64,000 nt of DNA. It comes from Gerris lacustris. Lineage: Eukaryota; Arthropoda; Insecta; Hemiptera; Gerridae. Below are positions 34,801-43,030 of this stretch, piece after piece. The translations under genes were made by a program, and so were the position numbers. The stretch spans positions 132,854,587 through 132,918,586 of the forward strand of contig OX578276.1 in NCBI GenBank assembly GCA_951217055.1, read 5' to 3'. Under the pieces are notes generated by a model that did no database searches, was not told the DNA's origin, and saw only the letters and a list, made by a program, of their open reading frames with translations. Position 1 is the stretch's first letter, and every line of letters begins with the position of its first letter.

Positions 34801-37754
34801 GCCTCTGAATGCATCACCTGCTTAACATTTAACTGATAAGTTGTCTTCTCGTCAAGGTCCTTCACAATCTTCAATTTCAAACATTTAACTCGTTAAACGA
34901 AGATCGAATACCCCTAATATGTATGATTAGTTCAATATAATAATTAATACAATTTTTTCTACTAATAAATAAATAGTGAATCTGAATAACCTTTTTCTTT
35001 AATATCTCTGAACATTCTTTTTGAACCTTTATTGAGTGATGGTGTTGACTTCTTAATACCTTCAAGGTGCTTTGTTGACAGTTCATATCTGATTTCTCGG
35101 GCTGTGAAAAAAGAAGCGAAAAGTTATTTTTAATACACAGACTTTGAGGAATATATCGATATAAAGATAAAGTTTAAACTCTACTAAAAGTTAATTAATT
35201 ATACCCCAAAGTAGCATTACTTGGTCCCTAGGATATCCCTAGAACACATTTCTCCATCTTTTGACTTCTCACTTTTGGTCTCAAAAAAGATTTACCCAAC
35301 TTCTAAAATCCCCCTATCTAACTTCCATTAGACATACATATCATATCCTTAAGGATCTATGAGTGAGACTATTGGGTCTAACTCTGGGTAGGATGTCAAA
35401 TGGATGTCCAAAGGATATCTTTGGCTAGAAATAAAAGTGTAGAAGCCTATAAGACCAATTATACTCTTTTTACAATTTGTATTAACTTTTGACACTCAGA
35501 TTGGCCAACATAAATGAGGAAAAAAATAAATCAACTAGGCTTGTGGGAGGGGTGGGTTCAGTAACAATTTCATTTGTCTAGTTGGCCCAACCTTCTCGAA
35601 TTCAAAATCTATGCTCTCATTGGCTCCCTTCCACATTGTATCAATTTTCCCGCATAAAAATTTAAGACAATTTGTAAAAGGAGTATAGTAGGCTAGCCTT
35701 TACAAACTAAACCCTCGAGGAAAGCAAATATAAGACAGCTTAAGAATATAACTCTTAAAAGAATTAAAGAAAAATAAATTTCATTCATAATAATGAATGA
35801 TAACATTATGTTATTCAAGTTACCTCTCAATATAAATGTAGGGCATTACTATATTTATTAAAGTATTTAAACTTTTTCAATTTATTCCTTTATAATATAA
35901 TGGTTAATGTTTGATAGTAATAATTGAAGCGAGCTTCTTACATTCAACTAAATATGCATCTTGTCTGTCTGTCTGTCTGTCTGTGTGTAACGTTTACGCG
36001 TGTGACGATAACTTGAGTAAAAGTTGACTGATTTTGATGAAATTTGGTATACATGATCCTCTAACTAATACTCAGGCTAAGTTCGTTGGACAGCGTGATC
36101 CGCCCAATAGTTCACGCGCAATGCTCGCGTAAACGTGAGTTTCATATTTAAAATTGGAATTTCAGGACGGGAAAAAATTCTATCATCACCTATTCGATGA
36201 GACGAACATTTTTTTCAAATAACATTTTTTAGTAAAACCAACAACGACACTGCTATGAATTAATAAATATAGCACAAACTATTAAAGCGGACCTAAACGT
36301 TTAAAATAGAGAAAACAACCTTATTACCGATATCTTACGTTCTAACATAACGATTTTAATAAAACTTCTTTCACATTGTCTAAAGTACAATTGAAACAAG
36401 TATGTAAAATTTCAACTTGATACAAGCAGTAGTATTTGAGTAATGAAGTGATACATTTATAATATCAGTTTAAAAGCTATTACGGATGGTTAAGATTCTT
36501 ATATCGTGTTGTGTGTAGGTTTGTTTAGGAAGTAAAGCTTTGTACCGAGTACCCCCACTCTACTCCACACTACCCTCTTCCACTTACCTTCAACTATGAC
36601 ATTCATCATGATTAACAAATTTTAATATTCAGTATTTTATTGCAATACGCTTGCTTCAATGATAGAGCCACGCGATGCCTAGTTATAAATGTTCACTTTT
36701 ACGCCTTGAACTAATGAGGATACTATGCCCGCCACTCACATCCTTATTGATGGTCACATTTAACAGGAGAGATCCACAGTTATTATAATATGTACCTATA
36801 ACTAAACTCACTGCAGAGGAGTAAAAAATTACTCGGCGCGGCGGCAACAGAAAATCTTTTAACGAAGTTCCTTTTAGCACGTTACAGCGCCGACGCCGCG
36901 CCGGGAGTGAATCCGAAAAAATGACTGGTAACGAAATCGACCGATGGCGATAACTTGAGTAAAAGTTGACATATTTAGTTGAAATTTGGTATTCATGTTC
37001 ACTTTACCAATGCCCAGGACGAGTTCGTTGGTGAAACGTTCGCACGCAAAGCTCGCGTAAACGTAAGCTTCAAATGTAAAATTGGATTTTTGGACGGGGA
37101 AAAAAATTCTAACTTCGTCTATTCGATGAGACAAACAACTTTTATAAATACAATTTTTTAGTAAAATAAACAGCCACACCTCTACGAAGTGTTTTTAGAA
37201 CGATCACATAGCTTCATCTATTACCTTCGGCAAGCTCGAAAACAAAATAATAAAAGAAACTATAATCTGGAGAGAAGAGACTGAAGATCAAATAACTTAC
37301 CTATATATTATAGTTATAAAAAATCATATAATACCATTACAACACAATAAATGTCTCGTTCAAATTGTTTAATATAAAGATAGCCACATTCCATTTTAGG
37401 AGTAATAAAAGTTGCCGTAAACAATAAACAATTGTAATCAATAGATTAGATCAAATTAAATACATCTATCTTAAAAACATAATAAATAAATCATGCAACG
37501 CAGTTTAAATTATTTTCATATAAATCACGCTGTTTTCCAATATTCGTTCAGAAAAAAATAGGACTCAAAGATTACGTTAAAGGTTATTATTAAAATTTAG
37601 ACATACGTTCAGGTTCAGTTTCGAGGAAAGAATCCAAAAAGTCTTGGGGCGTCATATAAATCTGTCCATCGTAGCGAACTGAGGCGAACTTAAGGAATCT
37701 CCTCTCCCTGGACGTCAGTTTAACATCTTTAACAACGTGATTTTCATCTTCTTT
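16812..37754 (-). CDS. MICU3: Mitochondrial calcium uptake protein 3 (MICU3-like), ten exons, 5' end missing
   Basis: MICU proteins sit in the mitochondrial intermembrane space and gate the calcium uniporter in response to Ca2+. The exons, in order, are 37754-37607, 35101-34991, 33389-33342, 31509-31427, 30420-30367, 25211-25006, 22702-22574, 21972-21815, 19118-18961 and 16883-16812. All phases join and give 388 residues plus stop. Family landmarks are SRERRFLKFASV, then EYLFLL, GFRIAFNMFDTDGNE (EF-hand loop 116-127 with D, D, N, D, E in place), VHFFGEKG, the FEEFKVFCQFLNNLEDF segment, and a second canonical loop (340-351, DDDGDGQLSYRE). FNMFDTDGNE and FLNNLEDF match MICU3 better than MICU1. 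About 80-130 N-terminal residues, including the import signal, are not located. Confidence 0.93.
16996..17551. repeat. Long inverted repeat (~250-bp arms) in the last MICU3 intron
   Basis: The left arm (about 16996-17260) and right arm (about 17300-17551) are inverted copies at roughly 75-85% identity by eye, sharing AAGTTAATCTTTTGGTGCC. The loop is short, centred near 17275. Small ORFs on both strands here are by-products. The intron would carry a long double-stranded hairpin when transcribed. Confidence 0.8.
17928..18490. mobile_element. Old hAT-type MITE (CAGGGGTCAGC ends)
   Basis: The left end reads CAGGGGTCAGCAACCTTTGC, a classical hAT terminus. The right end is GCTGACCCCTG. The flanking duplication is no longer exact. 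An internal 12-bp-arm hairpin (AGGTGTGCTCAA and its complement, about 18225-18253) is conserved. No coding sequence. Confidence 0.65.
18961..19118 (-). CDS. MICU3: MICU3 exon with C-terminal EF-hand
   Basis: Phase 1 in, phase 0 out; 158 bp. It encodes EEFHRAAMICTG, then the second canonical EF-hand loop DDDGDGQLSYRE, then IMKDRLHRGFK. The first 49 bp are also present upstream as a decayed copy at 21308-21356, because an R2-like retrotransposon inserted here and duplicated the site. The copy used here is intact, with acceptor ATTTCAG and donor AAG|GTCAGT. Confidence 0.93.
19070..19140. repeat. Downstream copy of the 71-bp target-site duplication
   Basis: Seventy-one bases (intron end, acceptor and first 49 bp of the MICU3 exon) matching 21308-21378 with about seven substitutions. 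Together they bracket the R2-like retrotransposon exactly. Confidence 0.85.
19376..20921 (-). pseudogene. Broken R2-type pol ORF (thumb, CCHC, endonuclease, C-terminus)
   Basis: The longest open pieces are 20921-20508, 20350-20042 and 20070-19968, in different frames. After the MITE at 19562-19966 the frame resumes with ARGTITMKTKLFF and ends NNHIY before TGA. R2-clade elements normally read through all of this as one ORF, so at least one stop, one frameshift and one insertion have disabled it. The sequence upstream (20922-21300) holds more RT sequence with stops. Confidence 0.85.
19562..19966. mobile_element. pogo/Tigger-like MITE nested in the retrotransposon
   Basis: Starts CAGTAGAACCTCGCTTACAC and ends with a near reverse complement (CTTATCGAGGTTCTACAG), the usual style of pogo/Tigger termini. 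Several internal copies of a CCTCNATAACNCGAC word are spread along it. It interrupts the retrotransposon pol just after YEKCIEYC, so it arrived later. Confidence 0.75.
21308..21378 (-). pseudogene. Upstream copy of the 71-bp duplication: decoy MICU3 exon
   Basis: Copy of 19070-19140. On the minus strand it has an intact ATTTCAG acceptor with pseudo-exon from 21356 down to 21308. In the MICU3 phase it reads EKFQRAAMIYTGRSLSR, then RE and a TAA just after entering the retrotransposon. It has no donor at the junction. Splicing into it would delete the second EF-hand. Confidence 0.8.
21815..21972 (-). CDS. MICU3: MICU3 exon (FEEFKVFCQFLNNLEDF)
   Basis: 158 bp, phase 2 in and phase 1 out. It encodes YDKYLERLLLRL, then GITFEEFKVFCQFLNNLEDF, the most recognisable MICU3 stretch, and MYTLADHPISK. 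Acceptor TCTTTAG, donor AAAG|GTAAAA. Confidence 0.95.
22011..22520. mobile_element. MITE, PIF/Harbinger-like
   Basis: The ends are inverted: AAGCCTGGTATACACGATCC on the left and, read inward from the right, AAAGCCGGGTTTACATGATC. Both ends are bordered by TTAA-type sequence. Inside are repeated CAAGT/ACTTG words and a T-run (22347-22370). The terminus resembles GGCC(T/G)GGTTTACACG ends known from Harbinger MITEs; this class is my inference. It lies in the intron between two MICU3 exons. Confidence 0.65.
22574..22702 (-). CDS. MICU3: MICU3 exon (FMDDLQTEVLELEF)
   Basis: 129 bp, phase 2 in and phase 2 out. It encodes FMDDLQTEVLELEFHSYSKG and SEIDFAKILLRYT, aligned with the human MICU3 segment FMDNLQTEVLEIEF. 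Acceptor ATTTCAG, donor AC|GTAAGA. Confidence 0.94.
22941..23439. mobile_element. Long-TIR element (~85-bp arms) in a MICU3 intron
   Basis: The arms 22941-23027 and 23355-23439 are inverted copies sharing CATTTTGGCGTAACCTACAAC and a GTCCTNGGTCCCCC outer end. The interior contains short repeats of GCCTACAAAAAT. No ORF and no clear target duplication. Confidence 0.75.
23690..24215 (-). repeat. Dispersed repeat, family B, reverse copy
   Basis: Reverse-strand copy. It ends in GCTTCCGTTACCCCCGGTAAGC (family head, read on the other strand) and contains CCAAATTTCATTAAAATCGG and GACAGACCGACACGG blocks. It begins near a poly-A run at 23719. Confidence 0.7.
24216..25005. other. MICU3 intron remainder
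   Basis: A region richer in AG and GT repeats (near 24400-24530, TTAGTTAGGTAGTACTAGTG words) followed by AT-rich sequence. No further exon is supported. Confidence 0.35.
25006..25211 (-). CDS. MICU3: MICU3 exon (VHFFGEKG)
   Basis: 206 bp, phase 0 in and phase 2 out. It encodes a variable acidic linker (MEKVFSHAWKDKRGVPDD, then DYVDDEQG), then DTTLTVHFFGEKG and LQYEGFRK. The last part is strongly MICU-like (human MICU3 has TTLLVHFFGKKG). An ATG at the exon start could be mistaken for a gene start, but the acceptor TTTCCATCTG complement (AAACAG) and the phase fit the upstream exon. Confidence 0.93.
25212..28429. other. Large MICU3 intron, first part
   Basis: About 3.2 kb of AT-rich sequence. 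Near 25655 there is a pogo-like CAGTCATGCCTCCATACAAC terminus without a convincing partner. At 27040-27065 and 27650-27735 there are related blocks on the theme GAATTTAAGACNC, partly inverted, perhaps ends of a decayed MITE. A CAGTAAAACCTGCCAAGGTG terminus lies at 28029. No exon is recognised. Confidence 0.4.
28430..28990 (+). repeat. Dispersed repeat, family A
   Basis: Starts TTTACTTTCTCATATAAA, then GAAAGTATTGTGATGGC, a TCTGTCGTCTG tract, and the GAATTTTAGCTCCAAATTTGG and GTTTTCCCGGGAAAAATCTAG blocks, ending near GTTTGTCTGAGTTGTCTC. The middle lacks the tRNA-like block of the copies at 47-48 kb. Related to 47052-47665 and 47848-48436. Confidence 0.75.
28991..30366. other. Large MICU3 intron, last part
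   Basis: AT-rich sequence including poly-T runs (29752, 30110) and purine-rich stretches. No exon or defined element is recognised. Confidence 0.35.
30367..30420 (-). CDS. MICU3: MICU3 54-bp exon
   Basis: Small phase-0/phase-0 exon encoding LQMLMTKRKPTSSVEKRD, the basic segment after the first EF-hand. It is supported by acceptor TTTTCTAG, donor GAC|GTGAGT and by joining the flanking exons in frame. It is too short to be an obvious ORF. Confidence 0.85.
30421..31426. other. MICU3 intron
   Basis: AT-rich intron with no recognisable element beyond short poly-A and poly-T runs. Confidence 0.35.
31427..31509 (-). CDS. MICU3: MICU3 exon with first EF-hand
   Basis: 83 bp, phase 1 in and phase 0 out. 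It encodes PLSGFRIAFNMFDTDGNER and then VDKNEFLV. The loop DTDGNERVDKNE keeps D1, D3, N5, D9 and E12, so it should bind calcium. Acceptor TTTTTTAG, donor GTG|GTAAGT. Confidence 0.95.
31510..32204. other. MICU3 intron with a pogo-like terminus
   Basis: AT-rich. A CAGTAAGACCTCTCC terminus at 31583 resembles pogo/Tigger ends, but I find no convincing partner. Confidence 0.35.
32205..32960. repeat. Diverged tandem repeat, ~3 units of ~240 bp
   Basis: Each unit contains, in order, a GAAAATTTNATCGCCCC block, ATTAGCATGAA, a G-run, GGGGTATATTTTGAC, CACTAAAAAAT and a TCAGTAGCTTTCATTTGA-type block. Units start near 32240, 32425 and 32710. The same unit recurs at 53385-53500 and 53750-53925. A G-run lies at 32499-32510. 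Confidence 0.7.
33342..33389 (-). CDS. MICU3: MICU3 48-bp exon (ISYTEYLFLL)
   Basis: Phase 1 in and out. It encodes GIISYTEYLFLLSILM after joining; human MICU3 has GVISYTEYLFLLCIL. Acceptor TTTTCAG, donor ATGA|GTAAGT. It is too short to appear as an ORF, but its identity is clear. Confidence 0.92.
33787..34031. mobile_element. ~245-bp MITE with ~31-bp TIRs
   Basis: The left end TATTTGTGGTTGGATCCTGA and the right end are inverted copies, continuing through AAGTGGGTAA. No ORF. It lies in a MICU3 intron. Superfamily not assigned. Confidence 0.65.
34309..34559. mobile_element. pogo/Tigger-like MITE, 251 bp
   Basis: The left end GAGTAATCCCTCGATATTCA and the right end, read inward, CAGTTATCCCTTGATATCCA are close matches and typical of Tigger termini. 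The left side is bordered by TA; the right TA is not preserved. The small minus-strand ORF inside is not a gene. Confidence 0.7.
34991..35101 (-). CDS. MICU3: MICU3 exon (SKRMFRDIKEKG)
   Basis: 111 bp, phase 1 in and phase 1 out. It encodes REIRYELSTKHLEGIKK and GSKRMFRDIKEKG. Human MICU3 has SSKLFRNLKEKG at this position. The acceptor is TTCACAG; the donor is the weak AAAAAG|GTTATT. A different frame is also open here but does not fit the family. Confidence 0.9.
35464..35688. mobile_element. ~225-bp TA-type MITE in MICU3 intron 1
   Basis: The ends TATACTCTTTTTACAATTTG and, inverted at the right, TATACTCCTTTTACAAATTG are flanked by TA. No coding sequence. Probably Tc1/mariner-derived. Confidence 0.65.
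35935..36600 (+). repeat. Dispersed repeat, family B (long form)
   Basis: It has the (GTCT)n tract, CGATAACTTGAGTAAAAGTT, GATGAAATTTGGTATACATG, and the AATACAATTTTTTAGTAAAAC-like block. It then continues with ACGATTTTAATAAAACTTCT, a tail shared with 60065-60800. The GCTTCCGAGC head is missing. Confidence 0.7.
36835..37250. repeat. Family B-related mosaic copy
   Basis: Begins AACGAAGTTCCTTTTAGCAC and GCCGGGAGTGAATCCG, which recur at 60065-60110. It then has CGATAACTTGAGTAAAAG and CGTTCGCACGCAAAGCTCGC blocks, and closes with a reverse family head (CTTCATCTATTACCTTCGGC). The two opposing ORFs here are repeat-derived. Confidence 0.65.
37607..37754 (-). CDS. MICU3: MICU3, first recognised exon (SRERRFLKFASV)
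   Basis: 148 bp, phase 0 in and phase 1 out. It encodes KEDENHVVKDVKLTSRERRF, then LKFASVRYDGQIYMTPQDFL, the start of the conserved MICU core. Acceptor CTTTTGTAG-like, donor GAAC|GTATGT. The import sequence and N-terminal exon must lie upstream (above 37755); I could not identify them. Confidence 0.93.
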
Positions 37755-39902
37755 CTACAAAACAAAAATTAAATAAATATTTTAGGTAAAGTATATAAGT
37801 ATAATTCAAATGTAAACAGAAATAAAATACAATCATTTATATAATCGAGTAGTGTCCCAACTACGGCGATGACAACGCACCTTGAAATGATTTGTTACTG
37901 CTAATCTAAGGCAACCACATTTATTCCAAAAAAATAAAATGTGTTTAGATTTGTTGGTCTTCAAATAGATATCAAAAAAGAGACTCTTATCTCAATAGAT
38001 ATCTAAATTATTTACTTAATTTTACTTTTTTCTAATCAAGCCCGTTACCACGGGCATAAGGGCTCGTTAATTATAACAGTATTTATTACGTCACACATTA
38101 ATAAAGTATTTACAGTATTAAAAAGCTAAAATAAAATATATAATTGCGGCATTCCGAAATAGTTTTTATAGGGCATGTGATGATGGCAATATGGGGCCGA
38201 CATGGGTTATTGTACTCTTACAGCAATATCTCATGTCCGTCTATTTGTCAATTCATAAATTAATTTTAAGCTCTACAAGAGCAATAAAAAATGCAATTAA
38301 AGAATCAAAACGACACTCGTAAAAAACAGAACCGATTAGTTGAACTAATTGTTGGATTGAACGGCTCAGTTTTTTTTAAGTTTTATAACTTTGAATTTAA
38401 TGCAGAAAGATACCATATAAAAGTTACATAAGGCCAAAACACAATTCATGCTCGGGAAGAAGGTGAAGGTCATATATAAGGGCAAGAGTTCGTGGGTTGC
38501 GGTAAATGGCGAATGGCGGCGAACTTATGTTTAAAATGATAAGCGGAAAGGATGGAATAAGATCGATTCTAGAAAGGAGACTTGTCTTAAGGATTACATT
38601 TTAGTATTAGCTTTAATAAAAAAACATAGGTGAATTTAATGTAACCCAAAAATTCAACTAAGTTAATAAGTAAAATATAAAATGTTATATTATAGTTGTA
38701 TATTAAACCATTATAGCAAATGAATAGATTTGTATAGAGCGCTTTAGGCTAGGAACACACAAGAGCATTCTTATCAATTTACTCTAGCTGATCTTTTATA
38801 ATAGTAACCAATCTTTGTTAAACATTTGCTTTATATCTTAACAATACAGGGATAAGATATGCATTTCGGGTTTTATTCAGCATGAATTAGTGCCATCAAA
38901 TCCTTGTCTCAAAGACAGAGTTTAGATTATATAAATATAGAATTAAAAAAAAAAAAAATAATAATAATAATAAAAGTTAATTTAACACAACTAATGATTT
39001 TAACAAAGTAACTTATATTATAATGGTTAGTCAACACTAACACTTTAAAGATTCATAAGTTATAATATTTTGGGTTGGATTTGACTATTTTAATAACAGT
39101 TAAGGTTAGTTCACAAATGGTCTATATTAAATTTATTATTATAACAATTATTTTACATCTAAAACAGTTTATTAATTTATAGTTTTTTTTTTTTTGTAAA
39201 CAGTTATATTAAAATAATACTCTATTAACTAACTAACTTTATTAAAATAATACTCATTACTTAAGTAATGCTCATTACTTTGGAAGTAATACTCATAACA
39301 ATGACATAATGAGTATTTCTTTGGAAGTAATACTCATTACAAGGAGTCACAAAATGGCACAACAGCCAAGAGTGGACGTTGACTAGTAAGTAAGTAAGTA
39401 CTTTCCAAAGTAGGTTTGTAATGCTTTATAAAAGGAAGCTAGGAAAAAAAAAATGCAAAATTTCTCTCCCTAACAACATTCTACTGGCGGAAAGAATTTT
39501 CAACCAATTAACAGGTATGTGTAATTTCAGTTCATGTAAAAAAAGGAAATACTCGACCATTTAAAATCTTTCGATTTATTTAACATTTTTAGTATAATGA
39601 GTGTTTTTTATTTCAACAATATTTGGTTTAAAAGTATGTGCTTATGATAAAATTGTCTGTCTTTATTTAGATGTTATTATATATCTAATTGAAGATCTAT
39701 AAAACAAACTAACATCTATTTTATTGGAATAAATGTGGTTGCCTTACAATGATTTATAAACAAACAATATAGTCGTACCACCGAGTATAGAGACTAAATA
39801 GAGGTATCATAAATAGAGGCCGGAGGGTGTGGGTAGTGGCACCAGCTTCCCCCTCCCCTAGAATACCAACACCACCAAGCTATAAAATACAAGACTTTTC
39901 TC
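37755..39902. other. Region upstream of the first recognised MICU3 exon
   Basis: About 2.1 kb of AT-rich sequence. Around 39230-39420 there are several repeats of ATACTCATTAC and AAGTAATACTCA words. No N-terminal MICU3 exon with a convincing donor and mitochondrial signal could be picked out. Confidence 0.35.
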
Positions 39903-39981
39903 AGTGTAGACAGGCCTGTCGAGAGGGGGCGGCAGGTACGGCTAATGCCGGGGGGGGGGGGGGGGGGGGCCGGCATCAGCC

Positions 39982-40013
39982 GGGGCTTGAGATGCGGGCG
40001 CATCTCAAGCCCC
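39982..40013. repeat. Perfect palindrome, 15-bp arms, 2-nt loop
   Basis: GGGGCTTGAGATGCG and its exact reverse complement separated by GG. It lies in the subterminal part of the 3.6-kb hAT. GC-rich in an AT-rich region. Confidence 0.85.
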
Positions 40014-40189
40014 GAACACCCAATCACGCCAATATTTATGATTGAAATATAAAATAATTATATTCGTAATAAGAATTAAAAATAATATTAGTTAACATTA
40101 AAGTTGTCAGCCAGGTGTGGTGATTAGGTTTGAGAGAGAATTTCCCGGTACTCCGGTACCGAGACTGTGAAGCGAATAATGACTAAGCC

Positions 40190-40390
40190 GTATCCCGATG
40201 GGTTTCAAGAAAAATCCACAGAGAACCCAGAAAATCGCTTCAAAGTTGAAGTTTTTTATGTTTTAATTGACAGTGTTATTGAAAACTTGAGTGATCCATA
40301 CCAAGCAGTCAACAAAATCAATGATTAATGATTTGTTCAGTTATATTTGGACATATCCAAAGTTGAAAAAATATTAAATACACCATCATT
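40190..40390 (+). pseudogene. hAT transposase remnant (ZMYM/DUF4371-like)
   Basis: Reads KPYPDGFQEKSTENPENRF, then KVEVFYVLIDSVIENLSDPY, then a stop and frameshift. The K(V)EVFYVLIDS pattern matches the helix that follows the catalytic block in this hAT lineage. Only this part survives. Confidence 0.6.
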
Positions 40391-40609
40391 AATTTTCAAC
40401 CATGCATGGTTGAAAAATCCGGCATTCTAGCCAGAAAGACACTACAATGGTTTCTTCAGTCATAAAAATTCATATTTCCTACTAGTAGGTTTTGGAGGCC
40501 CCCTGGAAACTTTTAGGGGCCACTCAATTTCACTTCCAGGGGCCCCCCGCGCGGCGGGGGTCTGCGGGGCCCTTATTGCCGTAACTGTTTCCTACTTCCT
40601 ACAATACTA

Positions 40610-40800
40610 TAGCTGGATACCCGTGCTTCGCTACGAAGTGTTATTTTAATTTGATAAGTTTACAAACTACCGTCAAGAGACTATTTTACTATGCGAGAAT
40701 ATCTAGATTCTATCCCTTCCACTTATTTCTATATCCCCTCCTCTTTGATAAGATAATTTGCAAATATCCCAAATTTACCCCCCTCCTAAATGACAATATG
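40610..40800 (+). repeat. Direct repeat, copy 1 (partner 42834-43030)
   Basis: Begins AGCTGGATACCCGTGCTTCG, then TACGAAGTGTTATTTTAATT. The same ~190 bp recurs at 42834-43030 in the same orientation. CCCGTGCTTCGC-type starts are common at ends of insect retroelement or Helitron-like repeats, but the class cannot be fixed here. Confidence 0.65.
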
Positions 40801-40817
40801 ACAAAACTGTATACTTA

Positions 40818-41337
40818 ACAATTACTGTACTCTTAAAGAGCTTTTCAACGATATGCATCATGAAGGGTATTCATTACTTTGACCCCATATTCATCACTTG
40901 AGTTGTACCCGTACCCCTGTGTACCAAAATTTACATTTCGAAAATTCATGTAGACAGTGACCTTCCTATTGCTTTGAAGGTCAAGTGTGAAGATTTTCAT
41001 CGAGATCGGACCAAAACTGTAGATTTGTATAAAGAACATACACACATACGTTGACTTTTAGATGTATTTTTCCATTTTACCCCCTTAAATGTACATAACA
41101 ACAATTACTGTACTCTTAAAGAGCTTTTCAACGATATGCATCATGAAGGGTATTCATTACTTTGACCCCATATTCATCACTTGAGTTGTACCCGTACCCC
41201 TGTGTACCAAAATTTAAATTTCGAAAATTCATGTAGACAGTGACCTTCCCATTGCTTTGAAGGTCAAGTGTGAAAATTTTCATCGAGATCAGACAACAAC
41301 TTAGATTTGTATATAGAACATACACACATACCTTGAC
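40818..41337. repeat. Tandem duplication, two ~238-bp units, period 283
   Basis: Units 40818-41055 and 41101-41337 are nearly identical and begin ACAATTACTGTACTC. Both yield the same spurious minus-strand ORF of 65-66 codons, so neither is a gene. Confidence 0.85.
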
Positions 41338-42833
41338 GGCTAAACTACAGTATATGGGGCTCTTTCTGATAACACGTTATCTCACTATCGACCTCTTTCA
41401 AGACTTAATATATCGATATATCTTGTCTGTTAAACTCTTTTATATTTTGATTTGGAACTCTACCTGGTCTATATGCAGGAGGGTTGTTTTTCTTTAGAAA
41501 TGAGCGCTCCGCGAAGCGGTGTGGAGCGGCGATTAAAAATTCTAGGGCAAAAAAAAATTAAGGTTAACAAAATTAAATTCAAACCCAAAACAAACACATT
41601 TTCGTTAAAACGTGTAAAATTACGCAAATCACACATTATTTGGATATTATTGAAATATGGCGACAATTATAACAATCGATTGTAGCGATTTACGATGTAT
41701 AGTATAGTAGGGGCTCCATATACTGTAGTAGTTCTACTTTCAACTTAAAATACCATTTGATTTTACTTGTTTTTACAAAGTCTTTTATTAAACATTTATT
41801 AATTTAAACTTATATAAACTAAATATTTTTTCACTTACCACAGTACAATGAGGTTAAACCAATAATGCGAACAAAATTATTAAAAAATAAAATAACTTAA
41901 ACATATTTTGTTTCGGTCAAACTAAATCCATGTTTAAAATATAATATTACCATGAAGAATAATTATTATATAATATTTTTATTTTAAATAATTTTTTATA
42001 ATAAATTTTAGATTATTTAATTTTGATACGGTGGTAGTGTGGTAGCCCTGAAAAAGGCGAGTCACTGCGACGGTTTCCCATAGTTTTAGTGTGTCGGCCA
42101 TATTGTTTTTACTTCTCTAATTAGGTCAACAGTAATTTTAGTCGAATCTTACTTTAAATTCACTTCTTAATCGAGGAAAAGTATTTTAAATCGGGTAGCG
42201 GGTCTTTATATTTGTACAGTGTGTTATAATTCAAATGTTTCTTTTTGATATCTATACGTTTTTCTTTCGAAAAGTACATCTTTCGTGTACGTCGTTTATA
42301 TTTTATTCATTATTCGTTGTTCTGAGTTGAAATCTTGTCTTTGGAGATTGGTCGATTTGTTATTCAGTGTAATATTGACGATAATATCTTTTAAAGTTAA
42401 TTCTACGTATATTTATAACAGCATTTAGAGAATATAATGGAATATGAAGATATACATAGGATGGATTGAAAGAACGAAGCGAAGCTATAAAGGTAGATTG
42501 ATTCTTTCTTCTATTTACCTATTAAGTTAAATTGAATAATTTATGTTTAGTTATAATTTAATAAACAATCTTATTACACAACGATTATGGTAAGAGGTAA
42601 TTTTATTTAAATTCTTAATCAAACTATTGCTATTTTGTTTAGTTATTTCCTTAGAATTAAATGCTATTCAAAAAGTGAAGATTTTTTGTTTTATTTTTTT
42701 TTTTTTTTAATTAAGGAGGGAATTATCTTATAGACTACGTAACATTGAACCCCCTTATCTTCCTTCTCGCTTATTTTCTGTTACATTCTTTGTTTGTTTT
42801 ACTTTTTCTTCGAAATCATTATTTTATGTTTTA
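41338..42833. other. Interior of the 3.6-kb hAT composite
   Basis: AT-rich, with a GATTTACGATGTATAG block near 41690 that could be a repeat end and a comparatively GC-richer patch at 42030-42200. A short frame begins MEYEDIHRMD at 42439 but stops at once. No gene is supported. Confidence 0.35.
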
Positions 42834-43030
42834 CTAGCTGCATATCCGTTCTTTGCTACGAAGTGTTATTTTAATTTGATAAGTTTGTAAACTACCATCA
42901 AAAAACATTTAAATTATTTTACTATGAGAGAATATCTAGATTTTACCCCTTCCACTGATTTCTATACCACCTCTTTTTGATAAGATAATTTGCAAATATC
43001 CTAAATTTAGCCCCCTCCTAAAAAGAAAAC
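42834..43030 (+). repeat. Direct repeat, copy 2 (partner 40610-40800)
   Basis: Begins AGCTGCATATCCGTTCTTTG and then shares TACGAAGTGTTATTTTAATT with copy 1. It is more diverged at its start than copy 1. Confidence 0.65.

Noticed and set aside
34877..35086. 69-codon minus-strand ORF (MNCQQSTLK...)
   Set aside because: It is the wrong frame of the MICU3 exon at 34991-35101; the other frame fits the family and both splice phases.
36874..37179. 101-codon minus-strand ORF and its plus-strand counterpart
   Set aside because: Both lie in the family B-related repeat; homologous positions elsewhere are interrupted.
16812..37754. Identification as MICU1 or MICU2
   Set aside because: FNMFDTDGNE, FLNNLEDF and VHFFGEKG resemble MICU3 more; a phylogeny would settle it.
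40845..41325. Two nearly identical 65-66-codon minus-strand ORFs
   Set aside because: They come from the tandem duplication and have no gene-like context or splice sites.
42030..42480. A captured promoter or first exon inside the 3.6-kb hAT
   Set aside because: The only frame (MEYEDIHRMD) stops at once and no donor supports it; kept only as a point to check.
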